A DNA stretch of 46,088 nucleotides from Lachnospiraceae bacterium (GTDB lineage Bacteria; Bacillota; Clostridia; Lachnospirales; Lachnospiraceae). Shown piece after piece: positions 16,394 through 24,629 of the stretch (position 1 is the stretch's first letter; each line of letters starts with the position of its first letter). Where the stretch lies: NCBI GenBank assembly GCA_016287095.1, contig JAEEVK010000014.1:1-46088 (forward strand), in the 5' to 3' direction. Below the pieces are notes generated by a model. The model was not told where the DNA came from. It did not search any database and saw nothing but the letters and a program-made list of their open reading frames with translations. The position numbers and the translations under genes were made by a program.

Positions 16394-16433
16394 AACGGAC
16401 TACCTGATGGTAGCCCGTTTATTATTTTTTTAT
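16394..16433. terminator. bidirectional terminator between convergent genes
   Basis: AACGGACTACC (16394-16404) pairs with GGTAGCCCGTT (16409-16419), one mismatch. T-runs lie on the plus side (16418-16433) and, read on the minus strand, after the stem (AAAAA at 16386-16390). It ends the minus-strand aldo/keto reductase and backs up the aminopeptidase terminator. Confidence 0.75.
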
Positions 16434-16444
16434 TTACTGTTAAG

Positions 16445-17566
16445 TTATTTCAGTTCATCCATCATACTCTGCAGCCTGCTTAAGTCATCTCTGATATTCA
16501 AGTGCTGAGGGCACTGGGTCTCGCACATACCGCACTGGATACAGTTTTTAGCCTTCTGGTCATCCTGTACAGTACTCCATTCCCACTTGGTATGTCCTGC
16601 ATTCTGGTACATACCGTAGGTGTTCCAGATACGGAAGTTTCTCGGGATATCAACACCGTTAGGACAAGGCATACAATAACGGCAGCCGGTACATCCGTTA
16701 AATACACGGCGACGGAGAGCATCAGCAGTATCTGTTACAGCCTTCATTTCTTCATCACTAAGCTTCTTGAAATTATTGAAGGTCTTAAGGTTATCGTCAA
16801 CCTGCTCTTCGGTAGACATACCGGAAAGGATAACCTTGATGTTGTCAAATGAACCTACAAATCTTAATGCCCATGATGCTGTAGAGGCATCGGGAGCTAA
16901 ACGTTTAAACTCAGTAGTTACATCCTCAGGAAGATTTGCCAATGAGCCGCCCTTTACAGGCTCCATGATAACAAGCGGTACACCAAGACTCTCAGCCAGC
17001 TGCACACCCTTGATACCTGCCTGCTCCTCGGTATCCATGTAGTTAAACTGTATCTGACAGAAATCCCACTTTCTGTATTCGATAATTTCCTTAAAAGCAT
17101 CGAAACCATCATGGAATGAGAAGCCTAAGAATTTGATCCTGCCATTAGCCTGCTCTTCCTTTAAATACTCAATAACTCCTAAATCACGCATCTGATGGAA
17201 ACGATTTCTGTCAAGTGCATGAAGCAGGAAGAAATCAACATATGTTTTATGAAGTCTGTCCAACTGATTCTGGAAAATCTTTTTTGCATCTTCAAGTTCG
17301 TGTACATTCCAGCAGGGAAGCTTTGTAGCCAGGAAATAGCTGTCTCTCGGATACTTGTCCAGTACCTTTCCTACAAACGGCTCACTGTCTCCGTTATGAT
17401 AAGGAAATGCGGTATCAAAATAATTAACACCTGCAGCATAGGCCTTATCGATGCAATGCTCTGCCAAAGCCTCATCAATCTTGCCATCCTTCTGAGGGAG
17501 TCTCATACATCCAAAACCAAGCAGTGATGTAGAAACACCTAAGTTATCAATTAATCTCTTCTCCAT
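16445..17566 (-). CDS. aldo/keto reductase with two C-terminal [4Fe-4S] motifs
   Basis: The N-terminal 285 residues form an aldo/keto reductase barrel with the catalytic tetrad region visible (NYFDTAFPYHNGDSE, ATKLPCW, FFLLHALD). The C-terminal part adds two Cys clusters, CTGCRYCMPC (292-301) and CIQCGMCETQC (342-352), enough for two [4Fe-4S] clusters. This ferredoxin-like form is common in anaerobic Firmicutes. It probably links NAD(P)H-dependent carbonyl reduction to ferredoxin-type electron flow, but the substrate is unknown. GGAGG precedes the ATG on the minus strand. It has its own promoter (17634-17662) downstream of the GH51 terminator, so the two genes are not a simple operon. Confidence 0.9.
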   Translation of the reverse strand: MEKRLIDNLGVSTSLLGFGCMRLPQKDGKIDEALAEHCIDKAYAAGVNYFDTAFPYHNGDSEPFVGKVLDKYPRDSYFLATKLPCWNVHELEDAKKIFQNQLDRLHKTYVDFFLLHALDRNRFHQMRDLGVIEYLKEEQANGRIKFLGFSFHDGFDAFKEIIEYRKWDFCQIQFNYMDTEEQAGIKGVQLAESLGVPLVIMEPVKGGSLANLPEDVTTEFKRLAPDASTASWALRFVGSFDNIKVILSGMSTEEQVDDNLKTFNNFKKLSDEEMKAVTDTADALRRRVFNGCTGCRYCMPCPNGVDIPRNFRIWNTYGMYQNAGHTKWEWSTVQDDQKAKNCIQCGMCETQCPQHLNIRDDLSRLQSMMDELK

Positions 17567-17601
17567 AATAAATCCTCCAAGCCAATATAATCATTACTCA
17601 C

Positions 17602-17635
17602 AAAAAAATGAGCCCCATATTTCTATGGGACTCAT
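17602..17635 (-). terminator. terminator of the GH51 gene (minus strand)
   Basis: ATGAGCCCCATA (17608-17619) pairs with TATGGGACTCAT (17624-17635) with one mismatch. On the minus strand the stem is followed by seven T (A-run 17602-17608). The stem overlaps the start region of the next promoter. Confidence 0.85.
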
Positions 17636-17670
17636 TATACAGCATATTTTTATAGAAAACAATGTTTTCT
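17634..17670 (-). promoter_or_regulatory. promoter of the aldo/keto reductase with overlapping palindrome
   Basis: On the minus strand TTGTTT (17662-17657) and TATAAT (17639-17634) are spaced by 17 bases. An inverted repeat AGAAAAC-N3-GTTTTCT (17654-17670) covers the -35, a likely repressor site. The -10 runs directly into the terminator stem of the upstream gene. Confidence 0.6.
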
Positions 17671-17716
17671 AACAGAAATACCAATATAATCCATTTTTTA
17701 ATTAAGATTACCTTTT

Positions 17717-19312
17717 TTATTTCTTGAATACAAATACATTCCATGAAAGAGGCTTTACACTTACGGAATATACGCCGTCCTTAAGCTCGCCGGTGGTATT
17801 TTTCTTAGGCAGGAACATTTCCTGATTGTCCACTGAACTAACCTTATCCAATTCATCATCGGTACAGAAGGTCTCAAAGTGCTCTACGTTTGTATAGCCT
17901 TCGAACCCCTTGATATCTACATTTAAGCCATAGCTTTCATTTTCATTTCTATTGATGGCAAATACTGTAAGGGTATTGTTTTCCTTATCCCATGCCGATG
18001 CGGAGTCGATATAATTTACGCCCTCTTTACCTGTGTACTGTGAAGTATCATCGATTGCATATCCGGGCATATCGTAGGTATCGGACTCTACTGCGGTCCT
18101 CATGGATGTACCCTTTGCATACTTTAACATCTGCATATATGCATAGTGGGATGCTGTCTTCCAAACATTGTCATGATCCGATGCACACAGAGCACCGAGT
18201 CCGCCCGTCATACAGCCGATTTTAACTCTGTCGGCATGACGAAGGAATGCAAGCTGTACTGAAATAAATGACAGCATATGCAGTATCTCACGTCCGGGGA
18301 ACATGAAGTGCTTCATCTTATCGGGATCATGCATGATGTAAGGTCTCTCGGGATCGAAACGGAAATGAGATCTTGCCATGTTATAACGTCCCCATCCGGG
18401 ATTAAGCGGTCTGTTTTCTCTCATCATGCAGCCGTATTCATCAAATGAGATCATAACCTTCTTAGGTGATCTGTGCTTTGCTGCAACAAAATCGATCATA
18501 GCTGCTTCTGTGTTGATGAAATCCTCATAGTAAAGTGAACCGCCGAGGAGAGCCTTTACATCTGAAGGCGGAGCACTGTGATAATGATGGATTGAAAGAT
18601 AATCAACCGTGTCATAGCACTGGTCAAGCACCTTTTCATCCCATGTGGGATAATGATCCATAAATATTGCTGATGAACCGCAAACACCTGTCTCGATAGA
18701 AGCATCAATCCACTTGATAGCCTTTGAAGTTTCCTGGCACCTAAAGCCATAGCCATCGGGATTTCCTTCCCATGAACCTAACTGCCAGTGTCCGTCCATT
18801 TCGTTTCCGAGATAATACATTTTTACCTTGTAAGGAGCCTCGTGTCCGTTTTTCTTACGAAGATCAGACCAGTATGAACCACCCTCAAAGTTTGTATACT
18901 CTACCAGATCCATAGCATCCTGCATGGTACCGGTACCCATGTTAATAGTATAAAGTGACTCTGTGTTAATCTTTTCAGCCCACTGCAGGTACTCATCATG
19001 TCCTACATCATTGGGTATATACTGATACCATGCAGGATCAAGATGTACCTTTCTCTCAGACTTGGGTCCGATGGAATCCTTCCACTGCCATGCAGATACA
19101 AAGTTTCCGCCGGGAAGACGGACTGCAGGTATGCCTGTGGCCTTCAAGGCATTGATAACATCACCTCTAAAGCCCTGCTCGTCTGCTGTGGGATGCTTAG
19201 GATTGTACATAAATCCGTTTACCATAGTACCGATAGGCTCTAAGAATGCCGAAAAAAGCCTGTTTGATATTTCTCCGATCTCAAAACTCGGATGTACTGT
19301 AATTTTAGCCAT
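17717..19312 (-). CDS. GH51 alpha-L-arabinofuranosidase
   Basis: This 531-residue enzyme should remove arabinofuranose side chains from arabinoxylan or arabinan fragments. GH51 features in order are RLFSAFLEPIG, AVRLPGGNFVSAWQWKD (about 63-79), the acid/base YYLGNEMDGHW (E about 171), the LSIHHYH strand and the nucleophile MISFDEYG (E about 292), then a C-terminal beta-sandwich (about 390-531). No signal peptide is present, so it acts inside the cell, like the GH39 enzyme at 2.2 kb with which it would share substrates. GGGAGGGG precedes the ATG on the minus strand. A terminator follows at 17635. The 225 bases upstream, shared with the exchanger promoter, are AT-rich and contain a CATATGCATATATG near-palindrome at 19436 that may be regulatory. 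Confidence 0.9.
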   Translation of the reverse strand: MAKITVHPSFEIGEISNRLFSAFLEPIGTMVNGFMYNPKHPTADEQGFRGDVINALKATGIPAVRLPGGNFVSAWQWKDSIGPKSERKVHLDPAWYQYIPNDVGHDEYLQWAEKINTESLYTINMGTGTMQDAMDLVEYTNFEGGSYWSDLRKKNGHEAPYKVKMYYLGNEMDGHWQLGSWEGNPDGYGFRCQETSKAIKWIDASIETGVCGSSAIFMDHYPTWDEKVLDQCYDTVDYLSIHHYHSAPPSDVKALLGGSLYYEDFINTEAAMIDFVAAKHRSPKKVMISFDEYGCMMRENRPLNPGWGRYNMARSHFRFDPERPYIMHDPDKMKHFMFPGREILHMLSFISVQLAFLRHADRVKIGCMTGGLGALCASDHDNVWKTASHYAYMQMLKYAKGTSMRTAVESDTYDMPGYAIDDTSQYTGKEGVNYIDSASAWDKENNTLTVFAINRNENESYGLNVDIKGFEGYTNVEHFETFCTDDELDKVSSVDNQEMFLPKKNTTGELKDGVYSVSVKPLSWNVFVFKK

Positions 19313-19537
19313 AAACCCCTCCCAAAATAATTAGTAAATCGTTACACTAAAACTATATCACCCATAATAAAATTATTCTTTCATTTAATTGCTTTATATT
19401 TGTTAAATGTTGCGGGATATGGTACGGATTTTTTCATATGCATATATGATATGTACCCAAATTCCCGGACGCATATCAATATTGGATGCATTTTATGTTA
19501 TATATTATTTGCCAGAGCATAAAACTTACAAAAGTCC

Positions 19538-19566
19538 TTGACAAATGGTAAAAAAAGGGTTATCAT
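19538..19566 (+). promoter_or_regulatory. promoter of the riboswitch-exchanger transcript
   Basis: TTGACA (19538-19543) and TATCAT (19561-19566) are spaced by 17 bases and lie just before the riboswitch aptamer. Confidence 0.75.
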
Positions 19567-19577
19567 ACGATTTAATC

Positions 19578-19697
19578 TTGAGGGAGTAATTGGCGTATTA
19601 CGTGGGAAAGTCAACAACACTGTCCGTTTAGTCGGTCTGGCTTACCTTAAATGATGAGACTCATGCATGGCTTTTTTGTCGTGCATGGGTCTTTTTT
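19578..19697 (+). promoter_or_regulatory. yybP-ykoY-type (Mn2+) riboswitch with terminator
   Basis: The leader shows the yybP-ykoY arrangement: TTGAGGGAGTAA at the 5' side, an inner arm with AAAGTCAACAACACTG, then GGTCTGGCTTACC and closing ATGATGAGACTCATG. An overlapping terminator follows: GACTCATGCAT (19658-19668) pairs with GTGCATGGGTC (19681-19691), ending in TTTTTT. The competing fold suggests that metal binding prevents termination. Genes under this family commonly encode Mn2+ or Ca2+ transporters, and a cation/Ca2+ exchanger follows. The assignment is by motif, as the boxes differ slightly from the consensus. Confidence 0.78.
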
Positions 19698-19720
19698 ATG
19701 CGAAAGAGAGGTATGAAGGA

Positions 19721-20791
19721 GTGAAAAAATCTGAGATCTTGCTGGATTTCTGTATGATTCCGGCACTGCTTATCGTCAATTTCTGTGTTGGCGGAACATT
19801 ACCTGCAGCGCTTATGCTGGCGGTCGGTATCGTCCTCATCGTAAAGGGCGGAGATGTTTTCGTAGATGCAGCTACCTGGATAGCTGAGGTATCAGGCATA
19901 CCCAAGCTTATAGTCGGTGCAACGGTTGTGAGTCTGGCTACCACATTACCGGAGTTGCTCGTATCTGCTATGGCAGCACATGAGGGAAAGGTTGACATGG
20001 CTATCGGTAATGCCATCGGCAGCGTTACTGCAAACCTGGGATTGATCATGGCTATCGGTATTATCTGTATACCTGCAGCCATAAAGAGAAAGGATTACGC
20101 ATTAAAGTCTCTGCTGATGCTCGGAGCTGCTATAATTATCGTGGTAGTAGGCAGCTTTGCTAAAGCTGGAAAAATAGACGGTATCGGTACCGTTACCAGT
20201 ATACTCTTGATCGTGATATTTGTTATAGCTATGGTTGACAATATCCGTGCAGCAGTAAAAGCTGTAAAGGGCGGCAAAGAAGAAAAGCTCGGACCTGAGG
20301 CTAAGACAAAGGCAGTTATCTTTTCAAATATATTAAAGTTTATCCTCGGTGCACTGGCTATAGTTTTCGGTGCAGACCTTCTGGTTGATAAGGGAAGTAT
20401 TATTGCTGCTTCACTCGGTATCAGCGAAAGAGTTATCTCAGTAACCATCATTGCTATCGGAACTTCACTTCCTGAGCTTGTAACAACCATTACCGCAGTT
20501 ATAAAGAAGCAGTCATCTCTCGGTGTTGGAAACATCATCGGCGCAAATATCATGGACCTGACATTTATCATGCCGGTATGTAACCTTATCTCAGGAAAGC
20601 CCCTCCCTGTATCGGAATCAGTTGCTATGATAGACTTCCCTGCCTGCCTTGTAGTAGGTTTGGTTGCAGTAATCCCAATGCTCATCACCAAAAAGTTTAC
20701 CAGAGCCCAGGGCGGAGTAATGCTTCTGCTTTACGCTATATATATGGTACTCACTGTACTCGGTGTAGATAAACTTGCAAGTATGTTCTAA
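19721..20791 (+). CDS. CaCA-family cation antiporter (YrbG-like Na+/Ca2+ exchanger)
   Basis: This membrane exchanger has about eleven hydrophobic segments and the two internal repeats typical of the CaCA superfamily. The first is VVSLATTLPELLVS and the second IAIGTSLPELVTT, each followed by a Gly/Asn-rich helix (AIGNAIGSVTANLGL and GVGNIIGANIMDLTF). It should move Ca2+ or, given the riboswitch before it, Mn2+ against Na+ or H+. I start it at GTG 19721 (356 residues), which has GAGAGG upstream. The frame is open to ATG 19667, but that codon lies in the loop of the riboswitch terminator. A terminator follows at 20799. Confidence 0.88.
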   Translation: MKKSEILLDFCMIPALLIVNFCVGGTLPAALMLAVGIVLIVKGGDVFVDAATWIAEVSGIPKLIVGATVVSLATTLPELLVSAMAAHEGKVDMAIGNAIGSVTANLGLIMAIGIICIPAAIKRKDYALKSLLMLGAAIIIVVVGSFAKAGKIDGIGTVTSILLIVIFVIAMVDNIRAAVKAVKGGKEEKLGPEAKTKAVIFSNILKFILGALAIVFGADLLVDKGSIIAASLGISERVISVTIIAIGTSLPELVTTITAVIKKQSSLGVGNIIGANIMDLTFIMPVCNLISGKPLPVSESVAMIDFPACLVVGLVAVIPMLITKKFTRAQGGVMLLLYAIYMVLTVLGVDKLASMF

Positions 20792-20798
20792 ATTTGAT

Positions 20799-20835
20799 TT
20801 GGCGACAGGGACCGGTTCTCTGTCGCCAATCTTTT
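20799..20835 (+). terminator. terminator of the exchanger gene
   Basis: TTGGCGACAG (20799-20808) pairs perfectly with CTGTCGCCAA (20820-20829), followed by TCTTTT. The loop contains GGACCGGTTCT, close to the loop of the hairpin at 9481. Confidence 0.88.
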
Positions 20836-20853
20836 CAGAAAGGATTTTAAAAA

Positions 20854-21030
20854 ATGTATCTTCCATCAGATCCTAATATATTACTTAGTGTAATAAACAC
20901 AAAACTCAGAGATGAATATTCTTCACTCGACGATCTATGTGATTCTCTGGACATAGAAAAAGACCGGCTGACAGATGATTTAAAGTCAGCCGGTTATAAA
21001 TACAATGAAGCTTTGAATCAGTTTGTTTAG
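20854..21030 (+). CDS. DUF4250 domain protein (58 aa)
   Basis: A short gene with AAAGGAT ahead of ATG 20854. The product reads MYLPSDPNILLSVINTKLRD at the N-terminus, then SSLDDLCDSLDI and a C-terminal NEALNQFV. This is the DUF4250 pattern (LPxDPxxLLSxxNxKLRDxYxSLDxLC...), a small family found in Clostridia. The function is unknown; its length and helical character suggest a protein-interaction or regulatory role. It ends 2 bases before the convergent rtcB stop. A run of GGCTGACAG with AAGTCAGCC inside the 3' end can form a hairpin. Confidence 0.85.
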   Translation: MYLPSDPNILLSVINTKLRDEYSSLDDLCDSLDIEKDRLTDDLKSAGYKYNEALNQFV

Positions 21031-21032
21031 AT

Positions 21033-22265
21033 TTATCTCTTTTTCCAAGGGGCTTCATCGTCCGAAGCCTTGAAGTTAAATACAGGTTTCATAATATCGA
21101 TAACATCTACAGAGTCTTGTATTACATCTATTATGTCATCTAAGGATTTGTAAGCCATAGGAGACTCATCAAGAGTTTTCTCGTTAACAGAGGTGGTATA
21201 TACTCCTGTCATCTCGTTACGATATTCCTCCATATCCAGAGACTCCTTAGCCTTTGATCTCGACATGATCCTGCCTGCACCATGGGGTGCAGAATAATTC
21301 CAATCAGGATTTCCTTTACCTATAGCAAGTACCGAACCGTCACGCATATTTATAGGGATCAATACTTTCTCACCCTTATGTGCCGCTATCGCACCTTTTC
21401 TAAGTATCATCTCATCGGTATCGATATAGTTGTGTATGGTATGGAAAGCTTCACCCGCAGTCATGCCGGTTCTTTCTATTATGGTCTCGGCCATAAACTC
21501 CCTGCTTCTTTTTGCAAACTCCTGACATATACCCACATCATGCAGATAATCATCAAGGAACGAACCATACAGCCAGCATATATCATCAGGTATCAATAAT
21601 GCCTGTGCCTCAAAACTTGATTTAAGAGCCTTTAAAGCGCTCTCTATCTCTGACTTACGTCCCTGTTCTTTGTAAGTCTTAATGATCTCATCACGCTGTG
21701 CGAAATATTTCTCCTTGCCCATATGCAAGTCAACGGCCAGCTGCTGATATATCTCAGCCACCTGTTTGCCGAGGTTACGGCTGCCCGAATGTATAACCAG
21801 ATAATATGTACCATCGGTTGCCCTGTCTACCTCTATGAAATGGTTCCCGCCGCCCAGTGTACCCAGAGATCTTTCGAGACGTTTTGAATCCTTGAGAGAT
21901 CTATAGCAGCGAAGTGCAGTCAGGTCAAATCTTTCTTTTCTGCCCTCCCACACACACATGCCCGAGGGAATATAATGGCAGGCCTCATCAATTTTTTCAA
22001 AGTCAAGCTCTTTATCTTTTAAAGCCACTGTATACATTCCACAGCCTATGTCTACACCAACGATACTAGGGCAGGCTTTGTCAACTACAGTCATGGTAGT
22101 GCCAATGGTACAGCCCTTTCCAGAATGTACATCGGGCATGATCCTTACCTTGCTACCTGCGGTAAGGTCGTAATCACACATTCTACGGATCTGTTCTATA
22201 GCTTCATCCTCTACTACCTTTGCGTAGCAGATGGCGGTATTTGCTTTTCCTTTAATCTCAAACAT
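21033..22265 (-). CDS. rtcB: RtcB-family RNA ligase
   Basis: RtcB joins RNA ends carrying a 2',3'-cyclic phosphate or 3'-phosphate to a 5'-hydroxyl, using GTP and Mn2+. The signatures are MPDVHSGKG (about 43), VGVDIGCGM with the metal Cys (about 75), GTLGGGNHFIEV (H about 142), HSGSRNLG (H about 159) and SAPHGAGRIMSR, whose His (about 328) is the one guanylylated. At 410 residues it is of the shorter bacterial form. No archease gene or RtcR regulator is adjacent. It is transcribed toward the DUF4250 gene, and its start region faces the moxR operon across a 226-base gap with shared inverted repeats. Confidence 0.93.
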   Translation of the reverse strand: MFEIKGKANTAICYAKVVEDEAIEQIRRMCDYDLTAGSKVRIMPDVHSGKGCTIGTTMTVVDKACPSIVGVDIGCGMYTVALKDKELDFEKIDEACHYIPSGMCVWEGRKERFDLTALRCYRSLKDSKRLERSLGTLGGGNHFIEVDRATDGTYYLVIHSGSRNLGKQVAEIYQQLAVDLHMGKEKYFAQRDEIIKTYKEQGRKSEIESALKALKSSFEAQALLIPDDICWLYGSFLDDYLHDVGICQEFAKRSREFMAETIIERTGMTAGEAFHTIHNYIDTDEMILRKGAIAAHKGEKVLIPINMRDGSVLAIGKGNPDWNYSAPHGAGRIMSRSKAKESLDMEEYRNEMTGVYTTSVNEKTLDESPMAYKSLDDIIDVIQDSVDVIDIMKPVFNFKASDDEAPWKKR

Positions 22266-22313
22266 ATCTTTTAACTCCTATCATCTTTTGCTGTCATATT
22301 TGCTGTTTACAGA

Positions 22314-22415
22314 TGATAGTATATATAAAGCTTCATAATTAATCACGGAAAAAAAGATGCGAGATATACTATCAATCCTTTTTCCCTTGAATAAAAATTC
22401 GCATTATGCTATACT
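22314..22415. promoter_or_regulatory. divergent control region: inverted repeats and moxR promoter
   Basis: TGATAGTATAT (22314-22324) and its complement ATATACTATCA (22364-22374) lie 39 bases apart between rtcB and moxR. The moxR-side promoter is TTGAAT (22387-22392) and TATACT (22410-22415) with a 17-base spacer. The repeats could bind one regulator acting on both genes, or supply -10 elements for rtcB. Confidence 0.5.
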
Positions 22416-22441
22416 TCAATCTTGAGGATGTCAAAAAAATA

Positions 22442-22461
22442 TGTCATTCTGAACGAAGAAT
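22442..22461 (+). repeat. copy of the dispersed TGTCATTCTGA-type intergenic repeat
   Basis: TGTCATTCTGAACGAAGAAT in the moxR leader. Reverse-complement relatives lie at 35699-35714 and 45838-45853 (TTGTCATCCTGAGCGT when read on the minus strand). All three copies are intergenic. Confidence 0.5.
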
Positions 22462-22491
22462 TTTGAAATATTTTAATAGGAGAAACGTATT

Positions 22492-23433
22492 ATGGGAACA
22501 GAAGGCAAAATCTTTTTAGATAAGATCACAGAAAATATAGGCAAGGTTATAGTCGGAAAAGAGAGCGTAATTAAATATATGCTGACAGCTCTCTTAGCAG
22601 ACGGTCATATCCTGATGGAGGATGTGCCCGGTACAGGAAAAACAAAGCTTGCAAAGTCGCTTGCAAAGTCCATGAATATCGGGTTTTCACGTATTCAGTT
22701 TACACCTGACCTGCTGCCCAGTGATATAACCGGTATTAATGTATTTAACCGCAAGGAAAATGATTTTGTCCTTAGAAAAGGCCCGGTATTTACAAATATC
22801 CTGCTCGCAGATGAGATAAACAGAGCCACTCCCCGTACACAGGCAGGACTCTTGGAGTGTATGGAGGAAAGACAGGTTACCATTGACGGTGAAACCATGA
22901 AACTGGAAGCACCTTTCTTCGTTGTCGCTACCCAGAACCCTATCGAGAGTGCCGGTACATTTGCACTTCCCGAGGCAGAGCTTGACCGTTTTATTATGAA
23001 ACTTTCCGTAGGACTCCCCGATAAGGAGCAGGAGGTTGATATCTTAAATAAATATATGGAAGCTGATCCCCTGGATACACTTGAAAGTGTTGTTACGGAT
23101 AATGAGATGAAACAGGTCCGTGAGGGTGCCATAAAGGTAAAGGTTAATGCGTGCATCCCTGAGTATATAGCAGATATTTCACAGGCCTCCCGTAATCATC
23201 CGGAGATCTCTCTGGGAGTAAGTGCCAGAGGCAGTATTGCACTTCTTAGATGTGCAAAAGCGTATGCATACCTTTCAGGCAGGGATTACGTTGTCCCTGA
23301 TGATGTAAAAGCTGTAGCTGTTCCTGTACTTGCACACAGGATTAAGCTCGGTATCGGCGTAGGCAATCCACAGAAGGTAGTAACAGGTATGCTCGCAGGC
23401 ATCAAAGTGCCTACGGAAAACTTTGAAAATTGA
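22492..23433 (+). CDS. MoxR-family AAA+ ATPase
   Basis: MoxR ATPases act as chaperones that mature or activate partner proteins, often with DUF58 and VWA proteins. The 313-residue product has Walker A EDVPGTGKTK (about 43-52), Walker B NILLADEINRATPRTQ (about 90-105), the sensor 1 segment VVATQNPIESAGTFALPEAELDRF, and a C-terminal lid with GVSARGSIALLR. GGAG precedes ATG 22492. It is the first gene of a three-gene operon, with the DUF58 gene 16 bases downstream. The partner is almost certainly that DUF58 protein; the biological process is not known. Confidence 0.93.
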   Translation: MGTEGKIFLDKITENIGKVIVGKESVIKYMLTALLADGHILMEDVPGTGKTKLAKSLAKSMNIGFSRIQFTPDLLPSDITGINVFNRKENDFVLRKGPVFTNILLADEINRATPRTQAGLLECMEERQVTIDGETMKLEAPFFVVATQNPIESAGTFALPEAELDRFIMKLSVGLPDKEQEVDILNKYMEADPLDTLESVVTDNEMKQVREGAIKVKVNACIPEYIADISQASRNHPEISLGVSARGSIALLRCAKAYAYLSGRDYVVPDDVKAVAVPVLAHRIKLGIGVGNPQKVVTGMLAGIKVPTENFEN

Positions 23434-23449
23434 TAGAGGATATAAATAA

Positions 23450-24613
23450 ATGATACAGTTCATAGCCATACTTTGTTTGGCAGCGTTACTGTATACGGTT
23501 CAGCGTGTTGTATATATGAAACTCTGGGCCAGGAACCTGGAAGTGGACATACATTTTGAAGGGAAGGAAATCTTTGAAGGTGAGCGTGGCAGACTGGTTG
23601 AGACCATAACCAACGCAAAAAGGCTGCCGCTCCCTATGATAAAATGTAAATTCCGTACCAGCAGGAGCCTGATGTTTGACAATGCGACCGTAAACCAGAA
23701 TACAGATAATTATTACAGAAATGATGTGTTTACCATAGGCGGCAGGGAAAAGCTCACGAGGACCATAGCTTTTACAGCCGGCAGACGCGGATTATATAAT
23801 ATTACAAGTGCCGAACTGGTAGGAACAGATATGTTCTTTACATTGGAATCGGTACTGATGAAGAAAATCTACGATGAGATTTATGTGCTCCCGAGACCTT
23901 TTAACACCAGCGAATTCAGAAACTCATTACAGTGGATAAACGGCGAGATTAAAAGTAAGGCTCACCTCATCGAGGATCCCTTTGAGTTCAGAGGCATCAG
24001 GGAATACCAGCCCTATGACAGTATGAAAAGCATTAACTGGAAGGCTACGGCCAAGACAGGGGATCTGAGAGTAAATATGAGGGACTTTACCTCACAGAAG
24101 GTAGTGCGTATTTTCCTTAACTTAGAGGATACCGGTATCATAAAGAGGACCGAGGCACAGGAGGCAGCCATCAAGGTTGCGGCAGGGCTTGTTAAGAGCT
24201 TTACGGATGAGGATATGGAATTTGCCCTTTATAGTAATGGTATAGATGTTCTCTCCGGACAGCCAATAAAGTTGAAACGCAGCCGCGGCAAGATACATGA
24301 ACAGGAGATATACAGAGCTCTCGCCAGGATAGACTTAAAGGCTGAAACCGAGGATATGACAAAGCTTTTTGCAAATGTTATAGAGTCGGGTGACGGGACC
24401 ATGTGTGATTATCATATTTCGGTGAACTCATATGATGAATATCAGAGATTGCTTGAAAATTATGACAGCATACATTTGAGCTTCCTTTGGCTATATGTCA
24501 CATCAGGTGCAGAAATACTTGGCATTTCGAGTAAACTCCAGACACGTACGATACCGATCAGGAGCTGGAGCTACGGGGCAAATGCAGAGATAGATTTGAA
24601 TCAGGAGAACTAA
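23450..24613 (+). CDS. DUF58 domain protein, partner of MoxR
   Basis: This 387-residue protein has an N-terminal membrane segment (about 2-20), a beta-rich region (30-150) and the DUF58 core GIREYQPYDSMKSINWKATA (about 175-195) with the following RVNMRDFTSQ. DUF58 is related to the VWA fold, and these proteins are usually encoded directly after a MoxR ATPase. The likely site is the inner face of the membrane or the envelope. It is flanked by moxR (16-base gap) and a membrane protein gene (16-base gap), so the three are one operon. Confidence 0.9.
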   Translation: MIQFIAILCLAALLYTVQRVVYMKLWARNLEVDIHFEGKEIFEGERGRLVETITNAKRLPLPMIKCKFRTSRSLMFDNATVNQNTDNYYRNDVFTIGGREKLTRTIAFTAGRRGLYNITSAELVGTDMFFTLESVLMKKIYDEIYVLPRPFNTSEFRNSLQWINGEIKSKAHLIEDPFEFRGIREYQPYDSMKSINWKATAKTGDLRVNMRDFTSQKVVRIFLNLEDTGIIKRTEAQEAAIKVAAGLVKSFTDEDMEFALYSNGIDVLSGQPIKLKRSRGKIHEQEIYRALARIDLKAETEDMTKLFANVIESGDGTMCDYHISVNSYDEYQRLLENYDSIHLSFLWLYVTSGAEILGISSKLQTRTIPIRSWSYGANAEIDLNQEN

Positions 24614-24629
24614 TTGATGAGGTATCATC

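Noticed and set aside
20095-20691. 198-residue minus-strand frame
   Set aside because: Opposite the cation exchanger; Ile/Ser/Thr-rich product typical of the complement of membrane-protein codons.
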